A DNA stretch of 55,566 nt from Ktedonobacteraceae bacterium (GCA_035653615.1 DASRBN010000043.1:1-55566), one strand, 5' to 3'; numbered from the stretch's first letter, positions 8,326 through 17,716 are shown. Numbers and translations are program-made. Notes: generated by a model not told the origin, from the letters alone.

Positions 8326-9165
8326 ATGCTTCCTGAGCAGAATCAATCCATGATGGCAAAGCCGGTGATGCGACAGCAAAATCCTTTTCAAGAGAAGATA
8401 TCGGCTGCCGTGGTAGCGCGTGACCTTGTGCGGATGTTTGGGCAGAAGGTCGCGGTGAACCATCTCAATCTGACAGTACAGCGTGGTGAGTTTTTCGGCT
8501 TTCTGGGTCCAAATGGAGCCGGTAAATCCACCACCATCAAAATGCTGACCGGCCTTTTGCGGCCTACAAGCGGCTCCGCATACGTGGGCGGCGTCGACGT
8601 ATGGAGCGACCCTATCCGGGCGCGCTCGTTGATGGGCGTCCTGCCGGAATATCTGAACCTGTATGAACGCCTGACCGGGCGCGAGTTTCTTACCTTCGCC
8701 GGACACATGTACGGGGTGCCGGAAGCCGATATCCGGCGCCGTTCGGAGGAGCTGCTGCAAGTGCTGACGCTCAATGATGATGCCGATAAGTTGATCGTCG
8801 ATTACTCTGTCGGCATGCGCAAAAAGATCGCGCTGGCAGCCGCGCTCATCCATCGCCCGCAGGTACTCTTCCTCGATGAGCCATTCGAGGGCATTGATCC
8901 GGTCAGTTCGCGCGTCATTCGCGATATCCTGCACGATGCGACGCGCCATGGCACCACCATCTTTTTCTCCTCGCATATTATGGAGGTGGTGGAGCGCCTT
9001 TCCACACGCGTCGGCATTATCAACCAGGGAACGCTGGTGGCCGAAGGTACGCTGCAAGAACTGCGCGACCGGGCACAGGAGGGCAAGGATGCAACCCTCG
9101 AAGACATCTTCCTGAACGTGATTGGCGCGCGCGAAGAGGCACATAATCTAAGCTGGCTTGAATAG
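8326..9165 (+). CDS. ABC transporter ATP-binding protein (exporter type)
   Basis: A 279-residue ATPase of the CcmA/DRA class. Walker A is GPNGAGKST at 61-69, the signature is a shortened YSVGMRKK at about 160-167 (SVGMR in place of LSGGQ), Walker B is VLFLDEP at 180-186 and the H-loop is SSHIMEV. The SxGM variant is normal for this class, which powers membrane export with a large two-domain permease. The first 25 residues are a nonconserved extension. AAAGGG lies five bases before ATG 8326. The permease follows 55 bases downstream, so the two form one transporter. The substrate is not evident. Confidence 0.9.
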   Translation: MLPEQNQSMMAKPVMRQQNPFQEKISAAVVARDLVRMFGQKVAVNHLNLTVQRGEFFGFLGPNGAGKSTTIKMLTGLLRPTSGSAYVGGVDVWSDPIRARSLMGVLPEYLNLYERLTGREFLTFAGHMYGVPEADIRRRSEELLQVLTLNDDADKLIVDYSVGMRKKIALAAALIHRPQVLFLDEPFEGIDPVSSRVIRDILHDATRHGTTIFFSSHIMEVVERLSTRVGIINQGTLVAEGTLQELRDRAQEGKDATLEDIFLNVIGAREEAHNLSWLE

Positions 9166-9220
9166 CTCGCCGGGTGGAACATTAGCGTTTCCGCCGTTTT
9201 CCTATCTCCAGGAGGGATAT

Positions 9221-10894
9221 ATGGTCGTGCATAGTGATAAGCTGCGCTGGCTCTTCTGGTTGCGCTGGAAGGTCTTCACGCGAGGCTTTGTACGCAGCCC
9301 ATGGAGCGCAGTCGGTTCCATTTTCCTGTTTCTATTCGTTTTGGGATTCGCGGGTTCGGTTGCTGTAGGCTCCTTCTTTGCCTATCGTCTCCTGCCTGCC
9401 CCTGCCAATACAGAACTGGTATTCATTGTCCTGACCGCGGTCTACTTCTTGTGGATCATCCTGCCCCTGCTGGAATATACCGTTAATGAGGGTCTGGATG
9501 TCTCCAAATTAATACAATTCCCGCTCACGCGTGCTGAATTGATGTCGAGCCTGCTGTTCTCGACCCTGCTTGATATTCCCACCATCGGTCTTATCCTTGT
9601 TTTTGCCGCCGTAGTCGCAGGTTGGGCCATTTCTGTGCCCGTGGGAATACTGGCTTTTGTCGCCATGCTGATCTTCTATGTGCAGGTAATCGGCATCAGC
9701 CAGCTGGTGCTGGCCATCTTGATGCGCACATTGCAGAGCCGCCGTTTCCGCGACCTGAGCATTATCATCATCGCCGTCTTTTCCTCGTCCTGTTACCTGA
9801 TCCAGCAGTTCGTGCTGGGTGGCACGCGGCTGCAACACTTTTACGAGAGCCTGAAAAGCGCCAGTTTCTCCCCTTATCTACAGTGGTTGCCGCCGGGTAT
9901 GGCTGCGCGCTCAATTCAACAGGCGGTCGCCGGCAACTGGGGGGCAAGCCTTGCCTTCCTTGGTCTCTTGCTGGTCGTCACCGCGGTAGTATTGTACCTC
10001 TGGCAGGTTGTGCTTGAAAGCAGCATCAGCACGCCTGAGGTTAGCGGCTCCGGGCGCAGGCATGCCCGTCGCCAGCATGCCCCGGCCTTGCCTGCCGGTA
10101 CTGAAATTGCCGGCACGACCCTGTGGAGTCGATTGATATCTCCGCAGGTACGCGCCATCGCCACAAAAGATCTCAAATACTTCTGGCGCGACCCCCAGCT
10201 CAAGGTGGTGATGTTCCAATCGCTAATCTACGTCGCCATCTTCATTCTAGGGCCATTATTCAACCCCAACTCCGCCCGTTTCGGCGGTAGTAGCTACACG
10301 CTGTATATTGTCCCCTTAATCGTCTTCCTGTTCACCATCACGCTCTCGCTTAACTCCCTGGGCCTGGAGCGACAGAGCCTTACCACGCTATTCCTTTTTC
10401 CAGTCAAGCCGGAACGCATCCTGTGGGCAAAAAACCTGGCTGTGTTTATGCTGGGTTTAGGAGAACTGATTGTACTGATCATTCTGGCCGCATTCCTGTC
10501 GCGGGCCTGGAATCTTGTCTTGCCTGTGCTGGCTATCGCGCTGGCGGGAATGGGCATCACCCTCGGCTGCGGCAACTTCACATCCGTTTACTTTCCGCAG
10601 TACGTGCGGCAGATGCAGCGCGGCTTTCGCGCTACCGGGCAATCGTCGCAGGGAGGGTGCCTGCGCGGCATCGTATCGCTGCTCATGCTGGCCGTAACCG
10701 CCGTCTTATTGATACCGGTTGGTGTGGCGCTGATCCTGCCCGTTCTTTTCCATGTGCAGTGGGTATGGGCCGTTTCCATTCCCCTGGCTCTCGTCTACGG
10801 CATCACCTTTCACCAGGTCGTGACGCGCCTGGTAGCGCCGCGCATCATCGATCGGACGCCGGAGATACTGGCGATTACGACGCGGGAGCAATAG
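9221..10894 (+). CDS. ABC transporter permease, large multi-helix type
   Basis: A 557-residue membrane protein with about a dozen hydrophobic helices in two halves, split by a basic cytoplasmic loop near residues 275-305 (GRRHARRQHAPALPAG). Its second half has RDPQLKVVMFQ and LGLERQSLTTLFLFPV motifs, which recur in putative ABC-2-type permeases of Chloroflexi and Actinobacteria. It pairs with the ATPase just upstream. The start is ATG 9221, directly after GGAGGG; a longer frame beginning at 9158 overlaps the ATPase end and has no ribosome site. The substrate is unknown. Confidence 0.85.
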   Translation: MVVHSDKLRWLFWLRWKVFTRGFVRSPWSAVGSIFLFLFVLGFAGSVAVGSFFAYRLLPAPANTELVFIVLTAVYFLWIILPLLEYTVNEGLDVSKLIQFPLTRAELMSSLLFSTLLDIPTIGLILVFAAVVAGWAISVPVGILAFVAMLIFYVQVIGISQLVLAILMRTLQSRRFRDLSIIIIAVFSSSCYLIQQFVLGGTRLQHFYESLKSASFSPYLQWLPPGMAARSIQQAVAGNWGASLAFLGLLLVVTAVVLYLWQVVLESSISTPEVSGSGRRHARRQHAPALPAGTEIAGTTLWSRLISPQVRAIATKDLKYFWRDPQLKVVMFQSLIYVAIFILGPLFNPNSARFGGSSYTLYIVPLIVFLFTITLSLNSLGLERQSLTTLFLFPVKPERILWAKNLAVFMLGLGELIVLIILAAFLSRAWNLVLPVLAIALAGMGITLGCGNFTSVYFPQYVRQMQRGFRATGQSSQGGCLRGIVSLLMLAVTAVLLIPVGVALILPVLFHVQWVWAVSIPLALVYGITFHQVVTRLVAPRIIDRTPEILAITTREQ

Positions 10895-10900
10895 TCATCC

Positions 10901-12082
10901 CTACTGCTTCCTCATCAAGTCCTTTTTATGAGCCGATGAGCGCATATATCTCCAGAGCAGGAAAAGAGGGATGACGATGAGCGCGATGACCAGCGCGTAG
11001 GCTCCGATTGCGATGATCGTTGACAATCGCTGCGCCTGCTGTGGACTACTGTTGCCGATGGCGGGCGGATACAGCCCTGTGATGATGAAGTGTGGCTCGC
11101 CGCCTACATGGATGGTATTGAAGATTTGCTTGCCTGGAATGTCCAGCATTGCCACGTTTCCGCCCTGCAGCGCGATAAAACCGAGCTGCCCATCGCTTGT
11201 GATGGCGATTGATTGCGGGGCAACACCCAGGCGAATAGTGTTGATCGGTTCGTGCGGCGGGACAGTCGTGCCAGGTGTAATTGGGCTTAGCACCTCAATG
11301 ACCTTGTGCTGTATGTCGGGTACGTAAACTTCGCCTGTGATCGCGTCATAATCCATTGGGCCAAACTGACCTCCGCTCAACAAGGCAGGCAGAGGCTTGC
11401 GCGATGCCAGGTCTATGGCGTAGACATCGCCGTTGCGCGTTGTCAGGTACACAAACTCTCCCGCCGGAATGGTGACATATTGCGGACCGCCAGGGATCGG
11501 AATGCTGGCAATCAGGTTGCTGTTGGTATACACATTCATGGCGGTCGTCGTGGCTACCCACAGCTGGTTGCCGTTCCCTCCCGAGATGCCGGAGCCAACG
11601 TAGGCTACCGCCATGCCATAGACGTCACCGCTGGTGGTGATGGTTTTCTTTATGGCGCAATTCGTGGGGTCGATTTCTGTGATCGTGTTGGAAGCGTTGC
11701 CGGCCGCGTAAAGGATATTGAGGCCTGCATCGAATGCCACCAGGCTGGGCCGTCCGGGAACATTTGCCGTACAAACCGTCTGCCCCGTTTTTGCCGCGAG
11801 CAAGGTAACGCGTCCCAATGCTGGCTGCGCGATATAGAGAAAACGCCCATCCAGGCTTAAATAGACCATGGATGGGTCGCCTGGAACAGCAAAGTTATTG
11901 ACTACTTTTTGCTGCGAGATGTCGATAACACTCATGCCATTCCCTGCCCCTGCCACATATGCCAGGTTGGGCGCTCCCCCATCGGCATAGGCAAGCTGAG
12001 TGGCGGGGGACAGCAAAAATAAGCACAGCAGAGCAATGCCTATCCCATATATTTTTACATGATGCAAACTCATTGTCTCCAT
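10901..12082 (-). CDS. YVTN-type beta-propeller surface protein
   Basis: A 393-residue exported protein. Residues 1-33 form a signal peptide ending TQLAYADGG. The body is a string of propeller blades (VIDISQQKVVNNFAVPGDPS, VAFDAGLNILYAAG, AIDLASRKPLPALL, MLDIPGKQIFNTIHVGGEPH), the usual YVTN pattern. A C-terminal helix at about 355-380 (AYALVIALIVIPLFLLW) followed by RYMRSSAHKKD anchors it in the membrane. The ATG at 12082 begins just after the stop codon of the BNR protein upstream, so the two are translationally coupled; ATG 12073 after GGAG is a possible alternative. It likely acts as a surface binding or scaffold protein. Confidence 0.78.
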   Translation of the reverse strand: METMSLHHVKIYGIGIALLCLFLLSPATQLAYADGGAPNLAYVAGAGNGMSVIDISQQKVVNNFAVPGDPSMVYLSLDGRFLYIAQPALGRVTLLAAKTGQTVCTANVPGRPSLVAFDAGLNILYAAGNASNTITEIDPTNCAIKKTITTSGDVYGMAVAYVGSGISGGNGNQLWVATTTAMNVYTNSNLIASIPIPGGPQYVTIPAGEFVYLTTRNGDVYAIDLASRKPLPALLSGGQFGPMDYDAITGEVYVPDIQHKVIEVLSPITPGTTVPPHEPINTIRLGVAPQSIAITSDGQLGFIALQGGNVAMLDIPGKQIFNTIHVGGEPHFIITGLYPPAIGNSSPQQAQRLSTIIAIGAYALVIALIVIPLFLLWRYMRSSAHKKDLMRKQ

Positions 12083-12084
12083 AC

Positions 12085-13164
12085 TCACGATGCCGGAGGT
12101 GTTAATGAAGTCCACCCCTTGCTATTTGCGTCCAGGCGATACATTGCCGTTGGATAGGAAAGCGAGAGATATACTACTGAGGGATTGGTTGGATCGGCGG
12201 CCAGAACTGCCAGGTTGCCATTGATGTGCGGCAGCTGGCTCCAGGTGCGTCCACCATCTTCGCTGCGATAGACGGCCAGCCCGGTTTTGCCATAAATGAC
12301 CTGCGGCGAAGCAGGTGACACGGTTAGCGCGGCAATAGAAGCCTGGCTATACATCAACTTGAACGTCTTGCCACCATCTTGTGATGCGTAGACACCCGCG
12401 TCACCGGAGGCATAGATAGGGCTATGTGGTCCTGCCGTCGCTACGTCATCGATGCCGCCCTCGATATTTTTGAAGACCTGCCAGTGATTCCCGCCGTCTG
12501 TACTGCGTGCCATACCATCGCTGCCGTAGACCAGCAGTTGACCCGGCGCTCCCGGAATGGGCAGGATGCCAAAGATCAATCCAAAGGGCAGTGTGCCGGT
12601 GCTGGAGAAGTGCTGGCCGTTATCCAGGCTGACTTTCAGTCCCAACGCTCCCTGGTCGAAAAGATAGATGTAGACCTCGTTGGGGTTGTCGTTACCGGCT
12701 GCCTCAGTATAGATATAGCTGGAGGTGAGGCTGGACGTGGGTATCGAAAGTTTCCACGTTTTGCCCTGATCGTCGCTTGTATAGAGGCCCAATGTACCGG
12801 AATGGGGAACTGTCGCAAGTTGTGTCAGGACATAGAGCCTGTCGGGATCGAGCGGGCTATAGGTGAGCGCATAGGCCATTAAGCCGCCCATTGGTTGGCC
12901 CGGACCTGCCGCCACCTGTTGCCAGGTCGCGCCATCATCCTGGGAGCGAAAAATACCGTAATGTGTTGCCAGCACCAGGACATGCGAAGGCAAGGCGATC
13001 AAGGAATGCACGTGATTGGTCGCTATTCCAAAACCATTGACTGCTAGAGGCGTTGCGGTTGCATCGGATTGTGCTCCATTGCCGCTCCCACCGCCACTGC
13101 AGGCGGCCAGCAAAAACGCGATCGCTATAAACATGATAATGCGTGCATGTTTAAACTGTTCCAT
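12085..13164 (-). CDS. BNR-repeat lipoprotein propeller
   Basis: A 359-residue lipoprotein: signal peptide with lipobox LAAC (Cys22), then a Gly/Ser linker. It carries at least six BNR/Asp-box motifs of the S-x-D-x-G-x-T-W type: SQDDGATW, SDDQGKTW, SLDNGQHF, STDGGNHW, SQDGGKTF and SEDGGRTW. Such repeats build sialidase- or sortilin-like propellers, but no sialidase catalytic residues were recognised, so a binding role is more likely. It is the first gene of a two-gene unit with the YVTN protein. A paralogue lies at 17835-18965. Confidence 0.82.
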   Translation of the reverse strand: MEQFKHARIIMFIAIAFLLAACSGGGSGNGAQSDATATPLAVNGFGIATNHVHSLIALPSHVLVLATHYGIFRSQDDGATWQQVAAGPGQPMGGLMAYALTYSPLDPDRLYVLTQLATVPHSGTLGLYTSDDQGKTWKLSIPTSSLTSSYIYTEAAGNDNPNEVYIYLFDQGALGLKVSLDNGQHFSSTGTLPFGLIFGILPIPGAPGQLLVYGSDGMARSTDGGNHWQVFKNIEGGIDDVATAGPHSPIYASGDAGVYASQDGGKTFKLMYSQASIAALTVSPASPQVIYGKTGLAVYRSEDGGRTWSQLPHINGNLAVLAADPTNPSVVYLSLSYPTAMYRLDANSKGWTSLTPPAS

Positions 13165-13283
13165 AGTTACACTGGTTACATCTTTCTCTGTGAACGATGA
13201 ACTTCAAAACCGCTCACTATATTACCATATCTAACGAATATTGACGCATCAAAATATCCTGGTGATTACCTACAAGTGGGTGG

Positions 13284-13312
13284 GAGATTCTTCGTTGCAC
13301 TCAGAATGACAT
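13284..13312. repeat. Copy of the CTGAGCGCAGCGAA-type dispersed repeat
   Basis: GAGATTCTTCGTTGCACTCA then GAATGACAT is a diverged reverse-orientation copy of the element at 5355-5400 and 15121-15278. It lies in the leader between two minus-strand genes. About 60 bases on, at 13374-13389, is GGCCGATTCATCGGCC, another palindrome whose arms recur at 34655-34690. Confidence 0.7.
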
Positions 13313-13447
13313 GCCCCGCGCTGTCATATCGCATTCTCTACGTTGTCATAGGGATGTTCTGCAATGGACGTAGGGCCGATTCATCGGCCTCGCGCCCGTT
13401 GCCACAGTAGCTTGTTCAAACCCATTATCGGCCCCGCCGTTGTAACA

Positions 13448-15055
13448 TCAATCTTGCGCGGTAAATTTGACCGTCGCCTCGTGCAATGCGCCATCGGGCG
13501 TATGTATTATTATCCTCACCTGCCAGTCGCCCGGCATACTTAAATCCCCGGCGGCACTGAAATGCCCTTTCCCATCGGGTTGTAGAGTAAGCGTATCGGT
13601 CCCCATATCCATATCGAGCATGGTGTTGTCAAGCGAAACCCCGACATTTGTAGCAGGCTGACCCGTTGCATTGTCAGTAACCGTCGCTGTGAAGACGTTG
13701 GAGCCGAAGCGATCAGGATTGATGTTGAGCGTGATAGTAAATTTCTTATCGGTTGTTTTCACTGTGGTATTGAACGACGAATTTTTCGCCGCCGGGGCCG
13801 CGGAGGTTGTAACCGGAGCAAGCGTACCAACAAAGACATTCATCAGCCCGGCGCATACCAGTATACCTGCGCCCAGCAGTGGCTGCCAGCGCAGGACCGA
13901 TTTCAGTTGTTGAGTTTTCTTCGCCATCCGTCCTTCGCGCAATCTCACCTGTTGAGCAAGCAATTGATTCTGGCGCGAAGTTTCCCGGCCATTGGCTGCG
14001 GTTGTGGCCTGCTGTAACGTACTACCTCGATTTATTACGTTCCCCTCTTCTGCCGCTGTCGCCTGTTCGGATGGGGCAATCAGCTGCGCTCCTACAGGCG
14101 ACCCGGTGACTTGCAGATTTTTTAAGCGCTGCGCAGCATAAGCGTATTTCTTCTGCTCTTTTTTCAGTCGCGGGCTGAGCAGGCCAATCTGAATGGCGCT
14201 GGCTAGCAGTAATAAACCCGTAAGCACGATATGGACAAGCAGCGCGCGTCCATAAGCAGTCGCTAGAAATTGTTGCCCGGAACTCAGATGGAATGTGGCG
14301 CTGAAAGGACCTGTGACGGCCATAATCAGCACTCCGGCAACGACCAGCGGCGTGGCATAGGGAATGACGGTTGCCAGCGAGCGTGACTGTTCTGCCGGCG
14401 CCCTGCGTTTGAGAACCGGCAGGTAAGCGGTCGCGATGTACATGATGCCACCAACCCAGAGCGCCGCCGCCAGCAGGTGCAACCAGTCTATCACGACGGC
14501 AAAGACAAAGAGGTTTATTCTGACCCCTGTAGCAGGGCTTGACATAGACATGGCGACGAATAGCAGCGAGCCCAGGAAAAAATTGACCAGGGAAAGCCCG
14601 TTATTGACGGCCCGCGAGCGCTGCTTGTGCGCTACCATGTAGACTGCGAGCAGCAATGCCACAACAATCACTATCTCGCCCATCGTCCAGTATGTGCCGA
14701 AACGCCCGCCGCCAAGGACATCTCCAAGCAGCGAAAGGGAGAATGCATCTGCCCAGTTCCCGCCCGCGATATTGACTGCCTGCCCGATCAACACACCGAT
14801 ATTAGCCAGCAGGAGCACGACGAGCGTGGGCAGCGAAAGGCGCTGTTCGAAATACTGCTCCACCTCTTCATTGATGGATCGTTCCTCTACATGTGCCTGC
14901 GATGCAAGTCCAGGCACGAAATTCGACCACAGCTGCGCTCCCATCCAGAAGACAGCCCCAAGCTCAACCAGCGTTATCATAATGAAGTTGAAAAATGTCG
15001 GGCCGTCGATTTGACTGGCATTCAGGACGGCGAGCGTCTCTAAAAAATATCTCAT
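13448..15055 (-). CDS. CopD-family membrane protein fused to a YtkA-like domain
   Basis: A 535-residue protein. The first 300 residues hold about eight membrane helices with the CopD layout, including WLHLLAAALWVGGIMYI, a histidine-bearing helix typical of CopD/YcnJ copper-resistance proteins. A basic, Gln-rich cytoplasmic loop (about 310-385) leads to a last helix (about 390-412). The tail (about 425-535) is an outer beta domain with Met/Asp-rich LDNTMLDMDMGTDTL and MPGDWQVRI, matching YtkA/FixH-like copper-associated domains. It probably moves or binds copper at the membrane. A stand-alone YtkA-like protein lies at 17330-17716. Confidence 0.82.
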   Translation of the reverse strand: MRYFLETLAVLNASQIDGPTFFNFIMITLVELGAVFWMGAQLWSNFVPGLASQAHVEERSINEEVEQYFEQRLSLPTLVVLLLANIGVLIGQAVNIAGGNWADAFSLSLLGDVLGGGRFGTYWTMGEIVIVVALLLAVYMVAHKQRSRAVNNGLSLVNFFLGSLLFVAMSMSSPATGVRINLFVFAVVIDWLHLLAAALWVGGIMYIATAYLPVLKRRAPAEQSRSLATVIPYATPLVVAGVLIMAVTGPFSATFHLSSGQQFLATAYGRALLVHIVLTGLLLLASAIQIGLLSPRLKKEQKKYAYAAQRLKNLQVTGSPVGAQLIAPSEQATAAEEGNVINRGSTLQQATTAANGRETSRQNQLLAQQVRLREGRMAKKTQQLKSVLRWQPLLGAGILVCAGLMNVFVGTLAPVTTSAAPAAKNSSFNTTVKTTDKKFTITLNINPDRFGSNVFTATVTDNATGQPATNVGVSLDNTMLDMDMGTDTLTLQPDGKGHFSAAGDLSMPGDWQVRIIIHTPDGALHEATVKFTAQD

Positions 15056-15120
15056 CTATTTCATCCAAATCTTCTACTGTCAGGCGCGGGATCCTGATGA
15101 ATTTTGACGAGCGAATCAGG

Positions 15121-15157
15121 GAATCCGTTCGTGTCATGCTGAGCGCAGCGAGAATTC
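15121..15157. repeat. Single copy of the GTCATGCTGAGCGCAGCG repeat
   Basis: GAATCCGTTCGTGTCATGCT then GAGCGCAGCGAGAATTC matches the left arm of the inverted pair that starts 73 bases later, including the GAATCCGTTC lead-in. Confidence 0.75.
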
Positions 15158-15204
15158 CGCTCTGTTCACTTAATAAAAAGTCAGCATCAAATAGAGAATC
15201 CGTT

Positions 15205-15278
15205 CATGTCATGCTGAGCGCAGCGAAGAATCTGCGTCGAGGGCCACCGAGATTCTTCGCTGCGCTCAGCATGACATG
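15205..15278. repeat. 29-bp perfect inverted pair of the GTCATGCTGAGCGCAGCG repeat
   Basis: Arms 15205-15233 and 15250-15278 are exact reverse complements with a 16-base spacer. Single arms of the same sequence occur at 5355, 13284 and 15121. This pairing is how REP/BIME-like elements appear. Confidence 0.85.
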
Positions 15279-15319
15279 GCCAGAGATTGCTTGCCTCATT
15301 CGGTTGTCAAATTTCACGA

Positions 15320-15415
15320 GGGGCGTACCCTGGTGGTCGCCCGCCGTCAGGTATATTGTCTTTCATCTTTATAAGAGCGTCAAGTAGGGGCGTACCCCGG
15401 TGGTCGCTCGCCGTC
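15320..15415. repeat. Two direct copies of a 29-bp GGGGCGTACCC repeat
   Basis: Copies at 15320-15348 and 15387-15415 differ at only two positions. Both run GGGGCGTACCC, GGTGGTCGC, CGCCGTC. They are 67 bases apart, start to start. Confidence 0.8.
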
Positions 15416-15423
15416 TCTCAGGC

Positions 15424-16146
15424 TCAGGGAGCGGCCGGTATAAGTTTATGCCGGATGGCGAAGCGCACCAGGTGCGTTATGTCGCGCAACCCCAGCTTTT
15501 CCATGACGTTCGCGCGGTGCGCCTGCACGGTCTTGATGCTCAGCACCAGCCGGTCGGCAATTTCTTGATTGGTATGCCCTTCCGCTACCAGCTTCAGCAC
15601 CTCTATTTCGCGCGGAGTCAGCGTTCGCAGTTCCTGAGCAAGGTTCGTTGCTGCGGGGTTCGCAACATCTCTATTCTGGTCGTTTAGCCCCGCTGGAGAT
15701 GCTGTAACATAGGCATGAATGAGGGCCCTGGCCAATCCGGGGTACAGGAACGCATCCCCGCGAGCCACGGCGGAAATAGCCATCTGCAAGTCGCCGGGCG
15801 CGGCCTTCTTGACTAGATAGCCAGCTGCGCCCATCCGCAGCGCCTGCAAAAAATATTCCTCGCTTTCGTGCATAGTCAGAATCAGCACCTGCGTGGCCGG
15901 CTGCTCGCTGCGAATTCGCCGGCATGCCTCAAGGCCGTCCATGTCGGGCATGCTGATATCCAGCACGATGACATCCGGTTGCAGTTCTTGCGCCAGTGCT
16001 ACCGCTTCCCGCCCGGTACGTGCCTCACCCACGACCTGCAAATCCTTTTGCAGGCTGAGCAGCATCTTGAGTCCCTGGCGCAGGATATCATGATCGTCGG
16101 CGAGCAACACGCGAATTGGAGCTTGAATCCCTGCTTCAGCGCCCAT
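15424..16146 (-). CDS. NarL/LuxR-type response regulator
   Basis: A 240-residue regulator. The receiver domain (about 11-130) has the acidic pair DD (17-18), phospho-acceptor Asp63 in VIVLDISMPDMDG and a conserved Lys in LVKKAAPGD. The C-terminal LuxR HTH (about 172-232) has LTPREIEVLKLVAEGHTNQE and the recognition helix SIKTVQAHRANVMEKLG. It starts 11 bases inside the end of the sensor kinase gene, so the pair is translationally coupled. Its targets are not known; its position between the CopD and YtkA genes makes that cluster a candidate regulon. Confidence 0.93.
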   Translation of the reverse strand: MGAEAGIQAPIRVLLADDHDILRQGLKMLLSLQKDLQVVGEARTGREAVALAQELQPDVIVLDISMPDMDGLEACRRIRSEQPATQVLILTMHESEEYFLQALRMGAAGYLVKKAAPGDLQMAISAVARGDAFLYPGLARALIHAYVTASPAGLNDQNRDVANPAATNLAQELRTLTPREIEVLKLVAEGHTNQEIADRLVLSIKTVQAHRANVMEKLGLRDITHLVRFAIRHKLIPAAP

Positions 16147-17221
16147 ATATCCCCCCTTCCGCTTGCGTTACCGGCAGAGGTAGTATGACTTCAACCGTTG
16201 TTCCCTGGCCAGGCGCAGACTGTATCGTAATTGTCCCGCCCAGTAATGCCGCGCGTTCGCGCATGCCGGGTATTCCCAACCCTGTATGTGATGTAGAGAG
16301 GTCAAAGCCGCAACCATCGTCGCGAACTTGCAGGAAGATGTGCTGCTGCTCGCGCGCCAGTGTGATACAGGCCTGCTGCGCTCGCGCGTGCCGGGCCACG
16401 TTCGTGAGGCATTCCTGGGCGACGCGGAACAATGTCGTCTCGTAGAGGCCTGAACTATCGCTCTCCCCTACGATATGCTCTACGTCATCCAGGTGCAGCT
16501 CTACAGGCAGGTGCAGGCGCTGGAAACTATCCTCAGCCAGCCAGCGAAACGCGGCATGTAATCCAAGATCGTCCAGCACGCCCGGCCTCAATTGCTGCGC
16601 TAACGTGCGTATATTTTCCAGCGTATCCTGGATGAGGTGGGACAGGTTATTTAGACCGGTACGAAGCGATGCGCGCACCTCCTCCGTAATCGCGGGGTCC
16701 GGCAATGCCGCGAGCGACTGGTTGAGAATTTCCGCGTGAATAAGGAGCGCGGTAAGCGTCTGGCTGCTCTCGTCGTGCAGTTCGAGCGCGAGCCGGCGGC
16801 GTTCCTCTTCTTGCGCCTGCAGGATCAAGAGAGCCTGTTCGCGTCGCGTCGCTTCCAGTTGATCGAGCATACCGTTGAATGCCTGGGCCAGTTCCGCGAT
16901 CTGCGAATCGGTCGCCGTGATTTTCGCGCGCGCCTGTGTCTTTCCGGCACTGATAGCGCGGATCGTCGCGAGCAAGCTGAAGAGTGGGCGAAAACTGATA
17001 CGCAGGAGAATCACGTTGATTGTTAGAGTGAGCAGGGTAGCCGCGACGATGAAGCTGGTATCGATCAGGTAGTGATGCGCCTCCAGGCTGTGGCTGGTCA
17101 CCCATAGACCAACCAGAGCCTCGCCAACCAGCATCAAGCTATTGGCCAGGATAACTTTCTCAAATAGAGAGAGCCGCAAACGCTGTAACTGTTTCCGGCA
17201 AAAACGCCTAACTCGCGACAC
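16136..17221 (-). CDS. Sensor histidine kinase, NarX/DesK class
   Basis: A 361-residue kinase. Two membrane helices at about 22-42 and 57-75 bracket a very short outer loop of about 14 residues, so it probably senses the membrane and not a large ligand. A HAMP domain (76-128) and coiled coil follow. The HisKA_3 box is LALELHDESSQ with His149; the N-box is CLTNVARHA; the G-boxes are DDGCGFD and GLGIPGMRERA. The start is GTG 17221. The gene overlaps the response regulator by 11 bases and its signal is not evident. Confidence 0.9.
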   Translation of the reverse strand: MSRVRRFCRKQLQRLRLSLFEKVILANSLMLVGEALVGLWVTSHSLEAHHYLIDTSFIVAATLLTLTINVILLRISFRPLFSLLATIRAISAGKTQARAKITATDSQIAELAQAFNGMLDQLEATRREQALLILQAQEEERRRLALELHDESSQTLTALLIHAEILNQSLAALPDPAITEEVRASLRTGLNNLSHLIQDTLENIRTLAQQLRPGVLDDLGLHAAFRWLAEDSFQRLHLPVELHLDDVEHIVGESDSSGLYETTLFRVAQECLTNVARHARAQQACITLAREQQHIFLQVRDDGCGFDLSTSHTGLGIPGMRERAALLGGTITIQSAPGQGTTVEVILPLPVTQAEGGIYGR

Positions 17222-17329
17222 GCCGATATCTCACTTCTTCGCTCTATGGCAGCAAAACTCTCAGTAACTCGACATAACTATAGACCTGATTGCCCCATAT
17301 CGTCAAGATTGATACTGCGCTTTGAGCCA

Positions 17330-17716
17330 TTATTCTACCTGAACGAACAACGTGCGTTGCTGGGGATCAAAGCCGTCGGCGTTGGCTACAATGCGAATCT
17401 CCCACGGCCCCGTCATATACAATTGCAACTGCACGCTGTAGTTTCCCTGACCTTGCGCTGTGACATGAATACGGTTCGTTATCATGTCCATATTAGTCAT
17501 TTTAGCACTCGGCAAAACCTGTGCCTGCTCAATGGGCAATCCCTGCGGGTCTGTCAGATGCAGTTCCACAGTGGTGAACCCGCTTGCAACCGGAGTTCGC
17601 TGTTCGAGATACACATGCAGGATCGCGGGTGAATGTTCGCGCAGGGTCGCGGCGAAGATCAGTACGCCGGTACAGCATACAGCAAGAAAACACCAGAAAA
17701 TGGGTCGCACGCGCAT
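17330..17716 (-). CDS. YtkA-like exported beta-domain protein
   Basis: A 128-residue protein with an uncleaved or signal helix (about 7-24, FWCFLAVCCTGVLIFAA) and an outer beta domain. The strand order, KMTNMDMITNRIHVTAQGQG and TGPWEIRIVA match YtkA/FixH-like domains and the tail of the CopD fusion at 13448-15055. The Met-Asp-Met motif is a possible copper ligand, as in copper chaperone-like domains, but this is inference. AGAGGA lies before its ATG. It is separated from the next minus-strand gene by about 118 bases. Confidence 0.7.
   Translation of the reverse strand: MRVRPIFWCFLAVCCTGVLIFAATLREHSPAILHVYLEQRTPVASGFTTVELHLTDPQGLPIEQAQVLPSAKMTNMDMITNRIHVTAQGQGNYSVQLQLYMTGPWEIRIVANADGFDPQQRTLFVQVE

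Larger units (their letters stand above)
15056..15423. other. Gene-free stretch packed with dispersed repeats
   Basis: No gene is seen. It holds one single copy (15121-15157) and one inverted pair (15205-15278) of the GTCATGCTGAGCGCAGCG repeat, and two direct copies of a 29-bp GGGGCGTACCC repeat (15320-15348 and 15387-15415). The density suggests a hotspot for small non-coding repeats between two convergent-free minus-strand genes. Confidence 0.7.
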
